A stretch of DNA of 64,000 nucleotides. It comes from Gonapodya prolifera JEL478. Its lineage: Eukaryota > Monoblepharomycota > Monoblepharidomycetes > Monoblepharidales > Gonapodyaceae. The notes under the pieces are model-generated. The model was given only the letters and a program-made list of their open reading frames with translations. It had not been told where the DNA came from and made no database searches. Both the position numbers and the translations under genes were made by a program. Below, piece by piece: positions 59,200 through 64,000 of this stretch (positions are counted from its first letter, which is position 1; each line of letters opens with the position of its first letter). The stretch covers positions 105,853-169,852 of the forward strand of contig KQ965815.1 of the NCBI GenBank assembly GCA_001574975.1, written 5' to 3'.

Positions 59200-60631
59200 A
59201 TGACTGCAGGACACTGGAGCGACACCGACTCGATGCCAGAGGAATCGCAATGCTCCGTACGGGTTACCGGTGGCGTGGCACCCGTGCAGGTGTTTCTGGA
59301 CTTTGAGTGCGTCTCCCGTTGCGAGTCACAGCACTCGACTCTGTCCTCTTACTCACACTGCGACTCCACAGCGGCACGCTCACGAAACAAGACATCATCA
59401 CGACTCTCTTCGCCTCCTCGAACTGCGACCCATCCGGTTCAATCCTCGCAAATCTCAACGCACACTGGTTCAATGGCACCCGCCCGTTTCGCGACCTGTA
59501 CTCGGAGATGACTGCCCATTTGACCCTGTCGTGGGACGAGGCGTGTGCAGTGCTGGAGAGGAAAGTCACGTTGGACAAGGGGGTGGAAGAGTTCTTGACG
59601 TGGTGTGTACAGGAAAGTGCAGTGAACGCGGCGATCGTCAGTGGGTGAGTTCGGATCGGACGCGCGGCTTACGCTACTATTATAGTAACCGCGTGGTTCC
59701 GGGCCCGCGTCACTCCCAAACGCTGCTGGTTCTCTCCCGATCCGCATTCTCGTTGTCTCGATTTAGTGCCATGCGCCCCTGCATCCAACACCTGCTGCAC
59801 AAGTACCTCCCGCACCACGTCGCGGCAAACATCACCATTATCGCTTCACACGTTTCCATTTCTGGAACGAAGGATGTGGACGTGCCGTGTGTTCCGCTGG
59901 CGACGGAACATGACTCACCGGACGCACAGCTTGTACATTCCGCTGCCGGACCTCGCCCTGTCCACCACGCCGCACCCGTACCAACCTACTCCCCTCCAAT
60001 CAACCTCACCCTACCCTCCCTTCCCTCCCTCCCCTCCACATTGCCTCCTTCTCCCCCTGCTCTTTCCCATTACCAAACCTCAATCCCACCGCCACCCCTC
60101 CGCAACAACTCACACCGCCGCACATGGCGCCTGCACCACCTAGACGACTCCGAAGTCGGATTCGATAAGCGCCGTGTCGTGGATACTGTGCGGTGCACCT
60201 CCTCAGTTTCCCCCCTCGTGATATTCATCGGCGACGGCTTCAACGACATCTCCGCCGCGCGGCTTGCCGACTTTGTGTGTGCCCGGCGAGGCAAGACGTT
60301 ACATTCCTGGCTGGAGAGAGGACGGGAGGGGTGTGATGGGGTGGCGAGGGGGAGTAGGGAGGTGGGGCATGTGGGGGTGGAGTGGCGGGGAGTGGTAGCG
60401 GGAGCGGGGGTGGAGGTAGAGGCGGAGGCGGATAGAATGACCAGTGGGAAGGAGGGCGGGTTGGAGGACATGGATAAGGACGAGGACGGCAAGGATGAGG
60501 GGGACGATAGGAAGGATGACAACGGACGGAGAAGAGAGCCCATGCGGTGGATAGCGTATGACGATTTTGGGGATGTGCATAGGGCCGTAAGGGAGTGGGT
60601 TGCGTGGCGTGGCGTGCGGGAAAGGGTGTGA
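59200..60631 (+). CDS. HAD-superfamily phosphatase (MtnX/SerB-like)
   Basis: A phosphoaspartate-forming hydrolase. Motif I is assembled across an intron: VFLDFD then GTLTKQD, giving the D-x-D nucleophile pair. Next comes an all-helical cap (DIITTLF, YSEMTAHLTLSWDEAC). Motif II is the VSG at the end of VNAAIVSG (about 59642). Motif III Lys lies in FDKRRVVDTV. Motif IV is VIFIGDGFNDISAARLADFV. The DFDGTLTKQD plus GDGFNDISAA pattern resembles methylthioribulose-pathway MtnX-type and phosphoserine-type phosphatases; the substrate is unknown. A low-complexity Gly/Glu/Asp-rich insertion of about 90 residues (60310-60530) separates motif IV from the C-terminal helix (YDDFGDVHRAVREWV). Introns: about 59308-59371, 59644-59770 and 59962-60118. 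Confidence 0.8.
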
Positions 60632-61120
60632 CATGTGTGACATGTGACGTGTGAGGCCTGGCGTGCGTGTGGTGCGAGGGGTGCGGGTTGTGGGGTCGAA
60701 GGGGGCGGGATGTGCGTGGTGCGTGCTGTATTTTTAGCGCGGTCAAGACCGTGAAGTAGGGTCGGGGGCCGGGCGTATTTTCGCCAAAGAGGCGTGAGCG
60801 AGAGGGACGATCTAAGGAATCAACATCGTGTCGCGATAACGAGACTTTAAGATAGTAAAGGCCTTGCCTTGAGCTCGCCCGTAGCGAGCGATACATGTAA
60901 TTCGCCGGGGGGCTTGAATTAGAAATGATTTGATTATGTATGTACCCTTATCTTGGACTGGGCAATACAACAGAGATTACCGTCAGTATATAGACTCTAA
61001 TAAGCTGAGGCGCCTCCGTGAAGGCCAACCCCGCCAACCTCCGCTCCTCCGCGAGGCGAGCCTTGAAAGTGTCACTTTTTCCCAATCCCGAGATGCTGCT
61101 AAAGATTGGGCAAATATTAT
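60632..61120. other. Intergenic
   Basis: Spacer between the HAD phosphatase gene and the terminal repeat array. It contains the second copy of the hairpin repeat at 60868. No gene was seen. Confidence 0.4.
60868..60926 (+). repeat. Dispersed hairpin repeat, copy 2
   Basis: TTGAGCTCGCCCGTAGCGAG begins a block matching 51129-51190. The stem GCTCGC/GCGAGC is preserved, while loop and flanks differ. Confidence 0.65.
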
Positions 61121-64000
61121 ATGATGACATCATCCTTTGTACCTCCTGTGGCAAAAAAAAAAAGATGTTGTATGTTCCTGACTGAGTACCTTTTGTGTCA
61201 TTTCTAGGCTTCTAGTGCTTTGGCCCTGTGCCCTGCTGCTTTAAACCACTGGTGTTGACAACCCTCCTTCTTAGAACCTACCCCAAGATGGTGCTTTTTT
61301 ACTTGCTCCACCCTGAGACTTTATGTTGTTACTGTTTTGGCATTTGGTGTGTAACTAACATAAGGGGTCACAGTACTGGTCTTGGACATTTCAGGTTGCC
61401 GATGGAGCAACCTGCCAAACTTGCATGGCACATCACTTCTAATGTTTTTGTACATACTTTTATGCATGTTTGCAAGTCATGTTAAAATACAAAAAGCTGT
61501 TATGGTGTGTTACTGAGACTTTCTTCAGTGAAGGGCCTTACACAAGCATCCTTCTTGGGAGAAGCATGGTGGGCTTGCATGTGATCTGAGTCTAAAGTCT
61601 GCTCATTTCATTTTGGCTCTTGTGTTGCTTAAATAACATGGGATGAAATCTGCGTGTGTGTGTGTGTGGGGGGGGGGTGGATGGCATGATCAAACTTGCT
61701 GTCATACAAGAAACCACTCCTGCCATTTTCTGTCACATCAATCCTACCAGCCAGGCTTTACAACACATGCTTTCTGGTGCCTGAGCAGTAAGAAATGGAG
61801 ACCAAGGTTCCATTGAGTGTATGATGACATCATCACTGTGACTGACACTGCTACCCAACCTAGGGGTGCTCCGTGAGACCTGTGTGCTGCAGGACCATGA
61901 TCATATATGAGTGACACAAAGCATACATAGTAGGTGTGACATTGTCTCACCTGCAGGACCACGACACCAAACGTGGGCTGTGTCCTGCAGGGGAGAATAT
62001 ATAAACTAGGGAACTGTTCCATGCTGTGCTGCCTAAAGTGCCTCGCCTTAACAGCACTGTGCCACACTCTACCCCACACAGCCATGTAAGTGGCTGTCAC
62101 CCAGCAGGCTGGGTGACAGATACTGCATGAAAACATCACTAAATTGTTCTATGCCCCCAGCCTGGTATCTTTTCTGTCACTTTCAGGCTTTTGATTTCTC
62201 CTGCTGATGCTCACCTCCAGTGGTGACAAGGTCCCTTCTTGAGCAATAAATACAAATATGGTGAATTTTTGCTCACTGTGCTTAGTTTCTCTTTTGTTTC
62301 TGGCACAAAGCTCACACAATTTGTGCAGGTACTGCTTGTAGTGCTATTCTATGTTGCTGCATACATTCCTCCTTTTCACATGTTGCTTGCAATATTGTGC
62401 ACTTAGCACTCAGAGCATTACACAAGTGCACGGCTTCCAATTTTGCACTGGTAGCTTGCATGCAAAATCAATCAAGTAGCTCCAGCTTGTTCCACACTTC
62501 CAAGTTACTTAAATTATTTCTCATAGCAACATTTTCAACATCTCATGTAAGTTGTGTGGTATGACCAACAACCAAACTAATTGCTGCCATACAGCAAACC
62601 ACTCCTCACTTTTTTGTGTTGCCATAGTAGAAACCACGTGGGCCTTGCTATGTATGCTGCTTGTGCCTGAGTGGTGACAAACAGTAGGTAAGGTTGGCTG
62701 TGTGGATGATGTTGTCTTCCATCATGTCTCCTGAGTTGCACCATATGAACACATTACCAAGGTGTTCTATGATCCAGACTCTGTACCTTTTGTGTCACTC
62801 CTAGGATTTTGGTGTCTGCTGCAATTGCTCACACCTATGGCTGACAATGTCTCTGCCTCATCTGTTGTTGTCAACACCAAGGTGGTGCATATTTTGGAAC
62901 ACAGAACCAAGTTTTCTAGTACCAAGCTGACATATTAGGTACAACACATTCCAGATTGCCCATCAACCCCCAACTTTGAAAGCTTGCATTGCACATCACT
63001 TGTTAATTTTTGTATTAACTTTCATTTGTACTGCCACACAGAAACTCACAAAAGCTGTTTTTGTGTGTTCCTTGAAATGGTGCAAGCTCAAATGCAGGGC
63101 CTTTCACAGTCACACTCCTTGAATGATGTGTTTGTGCATGGTGATTTGAGAGCTTGAATACCATGTCAGTCTAATGTTGCCCACTTCTTTGATGCTCTTG
63201 CACTGAGCAAATTATAGACTGTGAAGTTTCTTGTGATACTTGTTCAAAAACAGGGTTTGCTGAGTTAAATTACAGGGTGTGAGTGATCACAAATCATAGG
63301 TTTCCTTTGCATTGAATAACTAAGCTTGCCACCACCCTTTGCTTTTTTGTGTCACCTTATTTCCAACCAGCCAGGCCTTACTACAAACACCTGCTGTTAC
63401 CAATGAGGTAACAATGTTGATGAAAGGAGATCACAAGTGTGATGACATCATCCCTTGTGACTTGTGCTGCACAAAAAATAACCTATATGCTGTATGTTCC
63501 TCCTTTGGTACATTTTGTATCATGTGTGGGCTATGACACTTGTTGTTTGCTGCTCACAACTGCCAGTGACAAATAATGCCTTTGATGGTAGTAAGCACAA
63601 AAGCAGTGCTATTTTGCTCATTGCACCATGCAACATTATGCTGTTACTGTTTTTGGTTTCTAATATGTGGCTCTCATAATGGACAACAATACTGGGTGCA
63701 ATAACATTCCAAGTTGTACATGGTCCAACTTGGCAAACTACCATTGCAATGCACTCCTTTATTTCTGGATGAATGTTCATTTGTGTTCCCAGACCATGCA
63801 GAAATCCACAAAAGATATTTCAAAGTGTTCTTTTGAACTGATGCTGGGCTTTACACAAATAACCTTCATGATAAGTGCATGGCAAGCTCTGTTGCATCTC
63901 CTGCATGTCACCATAGCCTCAGGTGGCATCCATTGACATGGTATATATAGTGTGAGGTGTTAAGTGCTGTGCCACTACTGTGGTCATGTATTTAGATGAG
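61121..64000 (+). repeat. CG-depleted diverged tandem repeat array (runs off edge)
   Basis: At least three to four old units can be recognised by the same ordered landmarks. First is GTACCTTTTGTGTCA-like (61185, 62165, 62783, 63508). Then GCA(T/C)...CACATCACTT-like (61418, 62984, 63743). Then ACAAAAGCTGTTTTTGTG-like (61488, 63048, 63808). Last is AGGGCCTTACACAA-like (61534, 62417, 63099, 63845). Starts are about 620-980 bp apart. TGATGACATCATC recurs near 61122, 61820 and 63437. I count about eight CG dinucleotides in 2.9 kb. ORFs here lack motifs and are chance products of the altered composition. A TG run followed by G9 lies near 61653-61677. Confidence 0.7.

Noticed and set aside
61228-63936. 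ORFs within the CG-poor array
   Set aside because: The translations are Cys/His/Leu-rich as expected from TG/CA-rich sequence; no domain or start context.

Overview
This is a eukaryotic nuclear window, most likely from a filamentous or zoosporic fungus. Nearly every gene is broken by short GT-AG introns, mostly 35-80 nt. The gene set is fungal: GDP-mannose pyrophosphorylase, a 14-spanner drug/H+ antiporter, the SAGA subunit Ada3, a SulP sulfate permease and a peroxisomal enoyl-CoA isomerase. A transmembrane protein with a cytoplasmic SH3 domain and CG-starved repeat DNA would fit an early-diverging fungus such as a chytrid. That placement is an inference.

Layout, left to right. 1-7.9 kb, all on +: a proline-rich WH2 actin-binding protein cut by the window edge, a 12-TM MFS transporter and a 7-TM receptor-like protein. 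8.26 kb: tRNA-Gly(UCC), followed by a CG-poor repeat. 9.2-15.7 kb: thymidylate synthase, an RNF14-type RBR ubiquitin ligase (-), an acidic protein and a short-chain dehydrogenase. 15.7-21.1 kb: a gene-poor stretch with repeats, bracketed in part by a 53-bp inverted pair. 21.1-27.8 kb: the TM-SH3 protein, a beta-lactamase-like remnant, mitochondrial Obg GTPase and an F-box fragment. 28.4-30 kb: a decayed Rrp6-like exonuclease. 30.2-35.4 kb: a ZIP transporter, GDP-mannose pyrophosphorylase (-) and a DUF1764 protein. 36.1-38.5 kb: two coiled-coil/charged proteins on - whose introns resemble each other. 38.5-41.5 kb: no confident gene, but a G-rich minisatellite. 41.5-47.7 kb, all on -: the SulP permease, a possible histone-fold microprotein and Ada3. 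48-51 kb: a tandem pair of unrecognised small proteins and a DUF4286-like protein (-). 52-57.2 kb: two tandem DHA2 transporters on -, the first broken. 57.4-60.6 kb: enoyl-CoA isomerase (-) and a HAD phosphatase (+), divergent. 61.1-64 kb: a strongly diverged tandem repeat with almost no CG dinucleotides, running off the edge.

Most genes are unrelated housekeeping or membrane functions, and no biosynthetic cluster is evident. The novel material is repeat and gene-structure biology: CG-depleted repeats at two sites, look-alike introns within neighbouring genes, tandem paralogues with opposing frameshifts, and several half-decayed genes. Exon boundaries were read by eye from splice motifs and frame continuity. 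Starts marked uncertain need transcript data.
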